Below are positions 47,790-58,756 of a DNA stretch of 64,000 nt, piece after piece. Position 1 is the stretch's first letter, and the number at the start of each line of letters is the position of its first letter. The stretch is from NCBI GenBank assembly GCA_014155875.1, contig JACEFZ010014575.1:62001-126000 (forward strand), read 5' to 3'. The DNA comes from Cepaea nemoralis (taxonomy: Eukaryota; Mollusca; Gastropoda; Stylommatophora; Helicidae). The translations under genes and the position numbers were made by a program. The notes beneath the pieces are model-generated. The model was given only the letters and a program-made list of their open reading frames with translations, ran no database searches and was not told where the DNA came from.

Positions 47790-48252
47790 GCCCTTTCATT
47801 GAATGTAAGAGAGTGCAAAAATGCTATATAGAACCAGTTTTGCTATATGGAGTGAATCTTGGAATGTAAATGAACAAATTAGGAAGAACTTGGAAGCAAC
47901 AGAAATGTGGTTCCTAAGACAAATGTAGCGAATTCCTTGGACTGCCAAAGTAATTAACAACGACTGTCTTAAAGAGGCTAATGAAACTATAACATTATAT
48001 ACAACAATAAGAAAGAGACAAACAGCTTTCTTTGGTCATGTAATGAAAAGAGAGGCATTGGAGAATATTGTGACAATTGGAAAGATCGAGGGGAAGAGAT
48101 GGAGAGGTAGACCGAGAGAAATGATGCAGGATGGATTGAGACGGTGGCATGGAGGAATATCATCAGTGGAGTTGATCCAGAAAACCAAAGACAAAGATCC
48201 ATGGAAAGTCATGAATGTCTACTCCAGCCGGCATGGCACTTGATGATGAGGA
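47790..48252 (+). mobile_element. RTE/L1-like LINE 3' end, copy 2
   Basis: Decodes as NVRECKNAI, RKRQTAFFGHVMKREALENI, GRPREMMQDGLRRWHGGISS, then VELIQKTKDKDPWKVM and stop. It parallels 43960-44412 closely, with the same CACTTGATGATGA end. Confidence 0.85.
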
Positions 48253-48660
48253 CAGACAGAATTACACAAATTATATTTTTAAAAGCATGCATCATTCCAA
48301 TTGCAACATACACCTGTGAGACCTGGACACTTACTAAACAAGCTGAACAGCGCATAAATGCCTTTGAATATAAATGGGTTCTAAGAATATCTTGAATACA
48401 GAAAAGAAAAAATGAATCCATTCAACAAGAACTGAGTACTGAAGAATGTTGGCTACTAAAGACAATAAAACACAGAAAATTGGCATATTTTAGTCACTTG
48501 AAACATCGTGAAAGTTTGGAGAGAACAATAATGGAGGGGTATATGCCCGGGAAGAGAAGAAGAGGAAGGCCAAAGAAAAGACGGGTATAGGATGTGGCAG
48601 ATGATCTCCAGATGGGCGTATCGGATGTGGGACATCTTGCTTATGACTGACAAGTTTTCC
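48253..48660 (+). mobile_element. RT C-terminal fragment of a second family
   Basis: Reads ACIIPIATYTCETWTLTKQA, EQRINAFEYKWVLRIS, then after a frameshift LAYFSHLKHRESLERTIMEG and PGKRRRGRPKKRR. It follows copy 2 of the other family head to tail, so two different LINE ends are adjacent. Confidence 0.75.
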
Positions 48661-51326
48661 GGATGGTTGTTATGGGAGCGAAGTTCTGCAAAGGATAGCT
48701 ACTGAATTAATGAATCATAGCGACTGCCGCCTCTTTCCTGCAACTCTCGTTCAATTTAATGAGGTTTTGTTAACCCCAGAGTTGCACTGCTTGGGAAAAA
48801 CAATACGCTGCCACTGGTAGGGCCCAACCCAGGATGACTTCTTCCACATGTAATCATAAAAATACAGTAATTGTATTGTTTGTAAGTTATGTCCAGTGGT
48901 ATTTTCTTGTAGGTGCTTTTGTACTATAACAGTAGCATTCAATACCCTTGACATCAATGGTTTGACCTTTCTTGAGGGAACTGTGACAAAACAGAATTGC
49001 ACCTCAGGATGGGGCAACCAAATCCACACTCTGTGCTACCCAATTTTCATGGGTGTACAGCATGACAGTCTGTGTGGGTCTATTATTTGGTGTCCCGGTC
49101 AAGCTTCGATCATCTTTGGGTTCAAGAGAAACGTGTAGTCCACCTTGAGTGAAGTTCACTTGAGTGAGAAAGATACTGCGCTGTGCATAACCTTTTGCGT
49201 AGTATACCTTCTAGTCTATCCAGAATGTCGCGTCATTCGATTTGACGACACTTCCGGAGATGGCTAGTAACGGCATTCACAGTTGATCTCCAATAGAGAA
49301 AGGTCTTCTCTTGTGTAGTGTATTCTTGTCGTCATATTGAAGGCAGAGACGCCCGTCTATTGAAGGGTATGGAGCTGCCCTGAGAATCCTTGTGAATCCT
49401 ATTCTACCGTCAAGATGAAGTCCTGTCTACTGTCAACTATCTCGACTTCTGGGGATCCAGATAAAGCGGGACAGTGGTGGCTCTCTAGATGCTAGGATAG
49501 CACATTCTGTGGCTGATTTGTTCCTACAGAAAAGGTAATTGTTCTCTCCCGCTGTACTGATCTATTTGAGTGTCTTGTGAGGTCTGTCAACTAGCGGCCA
49601 AGCCAGTTTAGTGATGAGCCTGCTGTGTCTTCCTTTTGCAGAGAGCTCTAATTTGACTACCCTAAAGGGGGGAGGGCACTAGCGACACAGATTATTATCA
49701 TCATCAGGTGGCACACCATAGCCATGACGGATAGTTCACCACTGAGGAGGATAGAGGAATTGTAAGCTATGAAGGGATATCAACCTTGGTCGAGCTGTAT
49801 CTAACTTGGATTGTGGAAGAGTGGTACCAATATCTTCATACCTATTAGGGTAAACTCGCCCTGACACATGTACATAAACACGAGGCACACATACAATGTT
49901 TGCTTTCTAGCTTCTAGTTTGGTTAATAGATTACCTCTTTTGCTCAGAGAGGAATAATATTATTACGCGTGTCTAATGGATACACTGTCTGTTGTATAAT
50001 GGGAAAAGGATGTTCGGTACATAAACTTTACACTTGTTTGGGCTGCCAAGAGAAGCCAAACCAATGGGGTTCAGTGCATATAACTTCCAGACTTTCCTTA
50101 TGCCCGAGGACAGGAGGAGAAAAAGTGACAGACCCAAGATCACACTCTTCTTTCTTTGTCTGTCTGTAATCAAAGTTTCAGGAAAGGTTTACCAGTGCAG
50201 CTGGGACGTAATAGTTATACCTGAAGTCTTGAACCTTATCTCCTCTCTCTCTCTAATGGTAATGGACTGTGTTTTCAGAGAGGCTATCCTTGCAATGAGT
50301 GAGAGTAATCAGGGACATGGAGGTCTAGTACCAGGCTGCTCTACACAGATCTAGTAGGGGTAATGTCTGAAGTCAGACCCATGGAAGTGGTCTGAGAGTG
50401 GAAACTGACCACACAGCTGGCGTCAGTCTATATGGGGTGAGGATGTATTAATAACAGGTGAAATGGATATGTACACTGGGCATCTTCTTCTTACTTGCAA
50501 GGAACCCTCATCATTATTATTAGTGTTCGCTGGTGTCAACTGACGTGCTTGATGTGCCGTGGAGGAGAAGAGTTTCCTCCAGTCAATTGTTCAAAGAAGA
50601 GTGGGCCCTGATTCAGGTCTGGTAGCAGAAGCGAGGGTGTGGCAGTAAGGCCTGATTGTCCTATGCTCGAGTCAAGAGACTTTCCAAACGACCAAAGGAG
50701 ATATCAGGTGAACGATATTCTACCACCTGTGTCTACATCACTTGCCGAACATGAGACTGACAATCTGTGAGTGGGATGATGAACGTGTCCTCCAGAAAAC
50801 TCGCAACATACGCAATGTTCTGCCTGTTTGTCTTGCACTTGAATGTCGGTTAAGAGTCTGAATCCTTATTAAAGACTCTTATTCTACTTATTTGAAAAGT
50901 GTTCTCTTATCGTCAGGTGGTGATCTGTTTGTCTTTAGTGACAGGAAGGAAAGTCAGCGTCCGGAAACTGTCCCGGTGGCAACGAGGGAATAGCAGACAG
51001 ATTTAATAACCCAAATAATAACAGGTCGGGACAGCCATTGTGATCCGGGCTAGTACTGTCAAACGACAGGAACTCACTAATCTTGGTCTTACAACTAATG
51101 TGTGTGCCAATGCATAACAAGATTGGTAACTCAACACCCCAGTTAAAGAAAACTGTCCATAAAGAAGTAATAATAAATCCCTAGCACATATCCCTAGAAG
51201 ATATAACAAACCCCCTATACAAGCAGACATTCCTAGAAGAAATAACCAGCCCTCTGCCAAACAGACACCCATAGAAGAGATTACAGACTTTCACATAAAA
51301 TGCAATGTTATCATTCCTTTCTTTAC
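48661..51326. other. 2.7-kb intron stretch without recognised content
   Basis: No exon, tandem array or known element was recognised. ORFs are short and lack domains. It is less AT-rich than the neighbouring introns between about 49140 and 50800. Confidence 0.45.
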
Positions 51327-51615
51327 CTGAATCATCTTCCTTTGGCAACAGCCCAGTTTCTTCATCAAAATCAGGCAATGCAGTAATATCAATACAATTT
51401 CCCGCCATCATCTGTTTGATCTCCCATCGCTGAGGCGAAGATAAACGCTTGAATGTTTTCATGTCCGACTTCTGATCTTCCAACTCTGGGGCATTGACCA
51501 AAGGAAGAGTGCTAGGGCGGTCAGGGTTACGGGCGACTGTGTCATCCTCTTTGACCTCACCACCAACTCGAACACGACCAGGGTTGAGGTCTTCTCCGGT
51601 CGCTTGATTAACATC
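51327..51615 (-). CDS. DHX8: DHX8 visible exon 2: post-S1 linker
   Basis: Starts DVNQATGEDLNP, directly continuing the S1 exon as in DHX8 (D-V-D-Q-x-T-G-E-D-L-N-P in vertebrates). It contains the conserved LSSPQRWEIKQMMAG block and an acidic end (ALPDFDEETGLL). Visible residues about 38-134. Acceptor TATCCTAG|GATG; donor TTCAG|GTAAAG; ends in phase 1. An RNase H-type LINE copy begins within about 70 bp of this exon's acceptor, in antisense orientation to the gene. Confidence 0.93.
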
Positions 51616-51679
51616 CTAGGATATATCAAAAAACAAGATTATCAAACACAAGTTTCTGATATCAGCATACAGATCGAGG

Positions 51680-52722
51680 CGATGCGAGTCATTCTGGGAT
51701 GCACCAGAGACACCCCAGTTGTGTGTATGCATTACATCCTTAGTTTGCCATCTGTTGCAGGTAGGCTGAAGATGATGCAGGCGAAGGCATACCTCAGATC
51801 ACCCGTTGCATGAGGCGCTGGATGCCGTTAAGGGTCAGCGACTGATAAGAGGGATGGCTCAGACGGAGGATACGATCAGGCAGGTGTGCCCCTTGGAGAA
51901 CATTAGGAGAGGAGAAGAGTGGATCAGAGTGTCAGCGGAGCAGTCAGACTTGTGCAGAGTTATAATCACATTGAGCCGGGAGTGGCCAGCAGGGGCCACG
52001 GAAGTGGAGAATCCAGCAAATAATTCAGGATAATGCTCGCTCAGGTGATGTGATTATCTACACAGATGGATCAGTGTTGAGAGGTAGGAGAAGTGCCTGG
52101 GGGTTCTTAGCAAAAGCCAATGGTCGATGTTTGGTGCAGGAGAGCCTGGCATATGATACCACAACATCTAGCTTAAGAATGGAGGTGGAGGCGGTCAGTG
52201 CAGCTTTCCGCTGGATGGAGAATATGATACACACACACATCGTGATTGTAACTGACTCAGAAAGCATGCTGAGTAGGGTGAAGACAGGCAGGCTTCGTGC
52301 AGAGTGGCTTGCCTCGCTTCGGAAGTCACGGGTGACAAGCATCGTCTGGATCTTTTCTCCGGGGCATGCTGGTGTGCTGGGGAATGAACAGGCGGACAGA
52401 TTGGCTGGCTCGGCAAAACTTGGTGGAGTATTGATGCATGACAAAGCAGATGTGGTTGCGACCTTGTGGGAGCATGTGTACACCTCGGAGGAGCAAATGG
52501 ATCACCATGGTCTGGCAAGAATGCGACAGCGAGGGGTGACGAGGGGATCTGGCCAACAATCAACGCTCAGAGGAAAGGCGAGACGGACATATAATCAGAT
52601 TGCTACTGGTACTATTAGCGTTGGAACTCTTCGCTGGCTGCTGAGGATGGAGACGGAGCGCTTATGGGAATGCCCCGAACGCTGTGATGTCGGTTCCTAA
52701 ATCAATCAATCAATCAATCAAT
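51680..52722 (+). mobile_element. RNase H-type LINE, 3' portion with (AATC)n tail
   Basis: Reads EAMRVILGCTRDTPV, then QPVCP-like linker (RQVCPLENIRRGEEWI), VIIYTDGSVLRGRRSAWGFL (RNase H start), TTSSLRMEVEAVSAAFRWME, IVTDSESMLSRVKTGRL, IFSPGHAGVLGNEQADRLAG and ends ERLWECPERCDVGS then stop. RNase H acidic residues (D in YTDG, E in RMEVEA, D in VTDSES, D in EQADRLA) are all present. RT is missing through 5' truncation, with one or two frameshifts near 51815-52030. The tail is AATCAATCAATC. The copy is antisense to DHX8. Confidence 0.9.
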
Positions 52723-52739
52723 CTATTTACTGTTGTCGC

Positions 52740-53270
52740 ACTGGCATCTGGTGCCTTCAATAAATTGTCAAACATCTGGAGGTCAAAGACACTCAGCCAA
52801 CATACGAAACTTAAAATCAACTCTTGTGTGATTCCAGTGCTAACGTATGGATGTGAGAGTTGGAAATCAACGGTTGCTTTAGATAAAAAAAAATTAGACA
52901 ATTTTGAGAACAAATGTCTTAGAAGAATTCTAAACCTGCACTGGACAGATTTCAGAACCAATACGCAAATAAGACAAGAGACTAAGCAAGATACAGTATC
53001 CAATTTTATAAGAAAACGCCGTTGGAACTACATCGGCCATGTACTCAGAATGGACAAATCAAGACACCAAGCCCTCATATGGTCACCGGTAGGAAAAGAA
53101 AACAAGGAAGATCAACAGAGACCCTACGTAGAACCATCATTAGAGAGGGCTTATTCAACGGCCAAGTGAACATCCAGGATCTACAACAGGTAGCGGCAAA
53201 CCGCCGGACATGGAGAGCCATGACTTCTGCCCTATGCACCGCCTTAGGCTCAAGAAGAAAGACTAACTGA
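52740..53270 (+). mobile_element. non-LTR RT C-terminal fragment
   Basis: Reads GAFNKLSNIWRSKTLSQHTK, CVIPVLTYGCESWKSTVALD, CLRRILNLHWTDF, NFIRKRRWNYIGHVLRMD, then in another frame GRSTETLRRTIIREG and TWRAMTSALCTALGS then stop. The frameshift at about 53090 inactivates it. Confidence 0.85.
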
Positions 53271-53276
53271 CTACTG

Positions 53277-53352
53277 TTGTTTGATCATACTGCCCTTCTC
53301 TATGAAGCAGTATTTACCATCTGTTTATTGTTATTTGACCATACTGACCTGT
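53277..53352. repeat. 53-bp imperfect repeat flanking the RTE-like element
   Basis: TTTGATCATACTG...AGTATTTACCATCTGTTTATTG is repeated partially here and again at 60860-60945 on the other side of the RTE-like element, which therefore landed in, or duplicated, this repeat. Confidence 0.75.
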
Positions 53353-53923
53353 CTCATCTCATCTCATCTCATCATGTTCCTCTTGTAGCTTGCGGTGTCG
53401 AGGTGAAGTATAAACTTCATGAGAGTGCCCGATTATGGGCTTCATATATCGATATTCCCATGGACTCTGCTATTCCCTCCGTCCAACGTTTACGTGGTCG
53501 GCCTCTTCCTCTGTTTCCATCTGGTCTGTACATCATTGCTTGTTGTGGTATGCTGTTGACTGGTAACCTACTTGCATGGCCAAACCATTTAACTTGTTGC
53601 TTTCTGATAAAATCGAGTGCTGCTTTAACCCTCACTTTAGACCTGATTTCTTCATTTCTGAGCTTATCTCTTCTTGTTACGTTGAGTATTCTTCTCAGGA
53701 ACCTCATTTCTGTTGTTGTAATTTTTCTTTTCTCTTTTTCTGTCATTGTCCAGGTTTGGCATTGGTAGCATAGAGTTGGCAGGAAGATTGTGTTGTAAAG
53801 TGCTTTCTTAGTAGTTATTGATACATGTTTGTTCTTTAGTATTGGTGCCATTTGTCCAATGAGTTGATTTGCCTTATTGCACCTATTTTCGATCTCGTCT
53901 TCTGATCTGCCATTTGATGATAT
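53353..53923 (-). mobile_element. RTE-like LINE, 3' part
   Basis: Minus-strand ORF (stop at 53417) reads APILKNKHVSITTKKALYNT, FLPTLCYQCQTWTM, MRFLRRILNVTRRDKL, FIRKQQVKWFGHASRL and GRGRPRKRWTEGIAESMGIS. It ends in GATGAGATGAGATGAG at 53355-53372. It continues the element interrupted at 58757. Confidence 0.9.
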
Positions 53924-54381
53924 CTTCTTCTTCTTCTTCTTCGTTCATCCGGAGTTTTTTTTTGGACGTGATTGCGTTGTGCCTGTTTACAGCAGAGCTG
54001 CGTTCTTGCGCCGTTAGGCCGACACATCCGACTTCTGCGGGCATTTGTTGACCGGGTTAACCTTCCCGGGGGGTTTCTTAGGACGTTAGACTCTCACTGT
54101 TGTGGTGTTATCTCCCATCCCAGCTGGCCCATATAGAACAGCCAAAGGCATCCTGGTCGGCCCTCAAGGGAAGGCAGGGGCAGACCATGGGCATTCCCCG
54201 CCATCCAAGGAGGCTTCCATAATTGCAGAGCCATCACACAGCGCTCTGGTACTGGGCTCACCCAAGGAATCGTCACGTCCTGCACATGGCTGCTTAGCCT
54301 CACTTCCGTATATTGGGCCTTCCGTTCACCATAGGCTGTTCTTCCAGAAGCCAGAAGAATGCAGTTTGCAGATGACATCCA

Positions 54382-54562
54382 CACAGTGAGCTTTCGATTC
54401 GGACTTTCCACGTAATGGATTTGCTATCCAAGCAATATTCCATTTTGTGCCACTAGGACGTCTTTTTCCACCTTTTATGAAGCCCACACAGTGAGCTTTC
54501 GATTCGGACTTTCCACGTAATGGATTTGCTATCCAAGCAATATTCCATTTCATGCCTCTGGG
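54382..54562. repeat. 106-bp tandem duplication in the LINE 3' UTR
   Basis: CACAGTGAGCTTTCGATTCG ... CAAGCAATATTCCATTT occurs at 54383 and again at 54486. Confidence 0.9.
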
Positions 54563-54627
54563 AGGCTTGTGTAACCGACATGCCTGTGGTATGAAGTGTG
54601 GCAGTCTAAATACTTCTTCATGTACAT

Positions 54628-56935
54628 TTAAATGTCAACCTGAATACAGTTAAAGTAAGCTGCAGTCGACTTGAGCTTGTTGATATCTCCATAAAGCTTG
54701 TCCTCGAATGAAGCAGGTGTGGGCCAAAATATCTTTCTCTGTTCTGCATATATTGGGCACTCTTGCAGCAAATGTTTAGCTGTCATTTTACCAGTTCCAC
54801 AATTACATTCATCTGTATCTCCTATCTTTAGTTTGTTGAACAAGTGGTATTTCAGCCTGTTATGTCCTGTGCGGAGTCTGAAGATTGCTACTTGTTCTCT
54901 TCGGTCGAGTTTGTAATATGCATCATCCTTCTGGTGGCCTGGATGCTCTGATTCCCATTTGGTTCTATAAGTGCTTTTTATCAACCTCTTTGCCTCATTA
55001 TAGGTTATGTCTATGTCAGGCTGTGGTAGTCGTCCGCCCTCTTTTGCCAGTCTGTCAGCCTCTTCATTTCCAGGTATACTGCAATGTGATGGGATCCACT
55101 GTATTACAACTTTTTTGGATTTCTGGCATTAGACCATGGAGTGCTGCTCTTAGGTCAGCTAGTTCTGTGCTGTTTTTGCTCTTCAGTATTGAGACAGCTG
55201 ACTTTGCATCTGTAAAGATAGCTATTTGCGTGTCTTTATTTTCCTCCATCAAGAGCATTTCTGCTGCAGTTTTCAGAGCCTCTACCTCCGCTTTGAAGTT
55301 ACTTGAAAATTTTCCAGTTGCCATTGAATGTGTTTTTTTCACTCCATTTTTTAAATTTAGGAGAATTCCTCCTCCTCCATTCTCTACTGAATTTTTGGCT
55401 GATCCATCTGTATATGCATGGGTCCAATTGCTGCTTGGGTAATGTTCTTTTATGTAGTTTAGGGTTATTTCTCTTCTTTCGGTTTCATGCTGAGTGTTCT
55501 TTTTCTCAATACCAGGAATGTTTTCTATCATCTCAGGCAGTTGCTGCTGTCTCCAAGCTGGGAACTTGTCTGCATTGTAAATGGGTTTGACTGTTGATAT
55601 GTTAAGTATGGGATCTGCCCTAATCTTTCGTTTTGCAGTTTCTACAAAGTTGCTACGCTTCAGTCTTCCCTTTCCAAAACCACTAAACCTTTTATACATA
55701 GGGTGGTCTGTCAATCTTCTAAATTTTTCAGCTTGTTGCTGGGCTCTGCTATCTCTTCTATCCTGCATTGGTTGTAAACAAGTGATCTTTTCTAATTCAT
55801 TAATAGGCGTTGTCTTCAGGCTTCCAGTTATGATTCGCATTCCTTGATTTTGGACTCTACTTATTTTGTTAAAGTTTGACTTAGCTGCTGTTGCCCAAGC
55901 TGCAATGCCATATTCCAGTACTGGCCTCACCCGTCCAGTATATAACTTCTTGAGAACTTTCTCATCTGCTCCCCACGTTGTACCAGCAAGCTTTTTCATG
56001 ATTGCCATTCTTTGCCTTGCTCTTGTTCGATTTTTCTCAACCTGTGTCTTCCATGTCAGGCGACGATCAAAGGTGACTCCTAGATAGTTTGGATTTTCTT
56101 CATGGCGCAATATTTTTCCATTCAATACCAGCTTAGGTTGCTGAGTTTTAGTTGAGAGGGAGAACACTGTGCATGTTGTTTTCTCCTCACTTATCTTCAC
56201 TAGCCATGATTTTGACCAGTCCTCTAGCGCTAATAGGGCTTGCTGTATTCTGCTGTTAGCTGTACTAATATATTCTTCAGATGTCCATATGGCTAGGTCA
56301 TCTGCAAAGGATGATGTGTGTACTCTGGCTGGAAAATTTTCTGTGATGTCGTTTATATATGCTAGGAATAATGTTGGTGAAAGAACTCCTCCTTGGGGGA
56401 CACCTTGCTCCAACAGCATCATTTTGCTGGTTTGTCCTTGTACTTTTGTCCTGGCAGTTCTGTTCTCAAGGTAGTGGCTGATCCATTTGTACATTTTCCC
56501 ACAGACATGCATTTTTTGTAGTTTTACTTTCAGTCCTTCCTTCCATACTTTATCAAATGCTTTTTCTAAATCTATCCAGACTGCTAGTGTGTGCTTTTTC
56601 TCTTGGAAGGCATCCTCTATTTCCTGAGCTATATAGGTTATTTGATCTTCAGTGGATCTGTACTTTCTGAATCCTGCTTGGTGAGGTGTTAAGAGTTGGT
56701 TTTCTTCCAGATGCCATGTTAGCCTGCCATTGATAATGCGTTCCATTAATTTTCCTACACAGCTAAGAAGACTGATAGGTCGATAGCCATTTGGTTCTTC
56801 CAGGTCTTTTCCTTTCTTTGGGACTGGTATTAGTATAGCTTCCTTCCATGCCTGTGGGACTATTCCCCTCTTCCAGCTGTAGTTTAGGACTGCTAGTAGT
56901 TTCTTTTTTGCCTTAGTGCCTAGTCCTATTAGCAT
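54628..56935 (-). CDS. LINE ORF2, reverse transcriptase and RNase H part
   Basis: Copies element RNA at the nicked target. RT blocks: PVPKKGKDLEEPNGYRPISL, LTPHQAGFRKYRSTEDQ, LAVWIDLEKAFDKVW (motif A), EQGVPQGGVLSPTLF (motif B), SSFADDLAIW (motif C, catalytic FADD), NYLGVTFDRRLTWKTQ and PVLEYGIAAW. RNase H follows: HAYTDGSAKN, FKAEVEALKTA, IFTDAKSAVS. A second frame change occurs at about 55100-55112 in a run of six A. The next frame carries IPGNEEADRLAKEGG, the RNase H end, and a tail with CNCGTGKMTAKHLLQECPIY (a CCHC-like finger), stopping at 54628. The two frame changes compensate. Confidence 0.9.
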
Positions 56936-58479
56936 TTCATTTGTGATTCCATCCTTTCCTGGTGATGTCTTCTTTTTAGGGTATTCATTGCCTGTTCCAT
57001 TTCTTCCATTGTTAGATTTGCCATCATATATTCTGCTGCTGTCTCTGTATATCTATGATGTATCTGTTTATCGTTGATTGCTTTCTTCTGTTCGGCTGTA
57101 ATATCAATGTGGTTTGCACTGGCATAGTGTTCCATTAGTGCATTTGCAGCCATTTTTCCTGTAAGCAAGGCATTTCCTTGTTTAATTGTTATTTGTTTGT
57201 TTCTAGGTCCTTCATTGTTCATGGCTTTCACTAGTTTCCATAGTTTGTTTCCATCCCTGTCAAAATTCAGGTTTTCTGTTTTTTCCCTCCAACAATCTCT
57301 TGTTGTTTGATTTACTGTTCTTTTATATTTTGCTGAGATGGCTTTGAGAGAGATGTTCGCTTCAGTTGTTTGTTCTCTCTCTGCGGTCTTCCTAGCATCT
57401 TCAACTTTGTCCTCCAAAATTTGTAGTTCTTCAGTCCAGTATGGTTTGTAATTTTTCCTCGCTCCTCTTGGAATAGACTCAGTGGCCGCCTGTATTATTG
57501 CTCTGTTTAGACTTTCCACCATTTGCTTCATGTTGCCATATCGTGTATTTATGTTTTCACAATATTTGTCTGTTAGTATGGCAAATCTGTCCCAATCTGC
57601 TCGTTTGTAATTCCAACGGGGCAAAGGCTTTTGCTCCTGTGGAACATACTCCATATTTATTACAAGCTTGATTGGTCTGTGGTCACTACCTGCTAATTGG
57701 TCAAGCACATGGCGATCGATTTTGTGGAGGATGTCTCCTGTGCAGAAAGCTAAGTCTGGAGTAGAAGTGGTAAGCCATCTTCTGGAGTAGAAGCTCGGTG
57801 TGTCATCCGCTTTGTTGAGTAGATGGAGATTTGAGTCTATTTCCCAGTCCTCCACTTCATCTCCTCTTTTGTCAGTATCTGGGTATCCCCATCTTTCTGA
57901 ACGGCTGTTAAAGTCTCCGACAACAATGCAATTTGTGTCAGTTATTTCCATGTTTGAGAGTGTAAGATCCTTATCTGCCGGGCTATACAGATTGTAAATT
58001 CTTATTTTCACGTCCTTTATCATTATATCAACACCTATAATTTCCGTTTGGTTGTCAGAGATCACAGATACTTTGCTGCAAGGTATTGTATTTCGTGTAA
58101 GTATTACAACTCCTCCTTTGTGTCCTTCGCGGTCGAAACGTGTGGCCTGATATCCCTTGACTGAAAATGTGCGATTGGCATTGAGGTGTGTCTCTTGAAT
58201 GCATGCCACATCTATTCTATCTTTATGAAGACGCTGTGTTAGGGAGGCTTTCTTGTTATAAACTCCTTCTGCATTCCATTGTAGTATGTTGAGTGTCCGG
58301 GGTGTTTGGTCAATAACTCTTAACCTACTCCTCTGTGCCTTGACTCCACAGCACAGGGGAAGGTGACCACCAGTAGTCATGGGTGGACCCCCTCGAGGCA
58401 GGGGGCCCGGCACTATCACAGCCTGATGGGACTTCACGGGATTAGCACCATAACGATTAATTTTCATCTGTGGCATCAT
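56929..58479 (-). CDS. LINE ORF2, endonuclease part
   Basis: Reads LNILQWNAEGVYNKKASLTQ (N of the AP-endonuclease fold), VACIQETHLN (catalytic QE), GGVVIL, NLYSPADKDL, CIVVGDFNSRSERWGY (GDFN), TPDLAFC and LAGSDHRPIKL (SDH). All catalytic boxes of the apurinic/apyrimidinic-type endonuclease that nicks target DNA are intact. The frame is lost at about 56975 in a run of five A, after MNTLK; the adjacent frame continues with KTSPGKDGI of the RT. Confidence 0.92.
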   Translation of the reverse strand: MMPQMKINRYGANPVKSHQAVIVPGPLPRGGPPMTTGGHLPLCCGVKAQRSRLRVIDQTPRTLNILQWNAEGVYNKKASLTQRLHKDRIDVACIQETHLNANRTFSVKGYQATRFDREGHKGGVVILTRNTIPCSKVSVISDNQTEIIGVDIMIKDVKIRIYNLYSPADKDLTLSNMEITDTNCIVVGDFNSRSERWGYPDTDKRGDEVEDWEIDSNLHLLNKADDTPSFYSRRWLTTSTPDLAFCTGDILHKIDRHVLDQLAGSDHRPIKLVINMEYVPQEQKPLPRWNYKRADWDRFAILTDKYCENINTRYGNMKQMVESLNRAIIQAATESIPRGARKNYKPYWTEELQILEDKVEDARKTAEREQTTEANISLKAISAKYKRTVNQTTRDCWREKTENLNFDRDGNKLWKLVKAMNNEGPRNKQITIKQGNALLTGKMAANALMEHYASANHIDITAEQKKAINDKQIHHRYTETAAEYMMANLTMEEMEQAMNTLKRRHHQERMESQMKC

Positions 58480-58756
58480 GAAATGATAAAGTTACGTTGC
58501 ACTTCTTTGTCAAGCCTGTGGCTCAGTACATCCGATTTCGACAAGCATTTGTTTGGGATGCTTTCCCTAGCCTTTGACTGTCCCCAGTCTACCTACAAGG
58601 CAGCAGGTTTGTGCGTCACTTCGTCTGGTCCCTCTCCCTTGACCTGTCCGACATGGGTGACCCTACCAGTAGCTGTGCTACCGTCGGCATAGCTCTTGGG
58701 GTCATTGGAACGCTCAAGCCCCTCTACCTCGTCAAGGTGGACGCACGGCAGAGGGG

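Larger units (their letters stand above)
53924..58756 (-). mobile_element. nearly intact RNase H-bearing non-LTR retrotransposon (I/jockey-like)
   Basis: A 4833-bp element inserted inside the RTE-like element, flanked by the 12-bp duplication ATTTGATGATAT (53912-53923 and 58757-58768). Its 5' leader is about 280 bp; the 3' end is a (GAA)n tail preceded by a long A run. It has a single long coding region (58479 to 54628) with order apurinic endonuclease, RT, RNase H and a Cys/His end. No separate ORF1 was seen. The family is I-like by the presence of RNase H; the exact clade (I, Nimb, Ingi, Vingi or other) is not settled. Confidence 0.92.
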
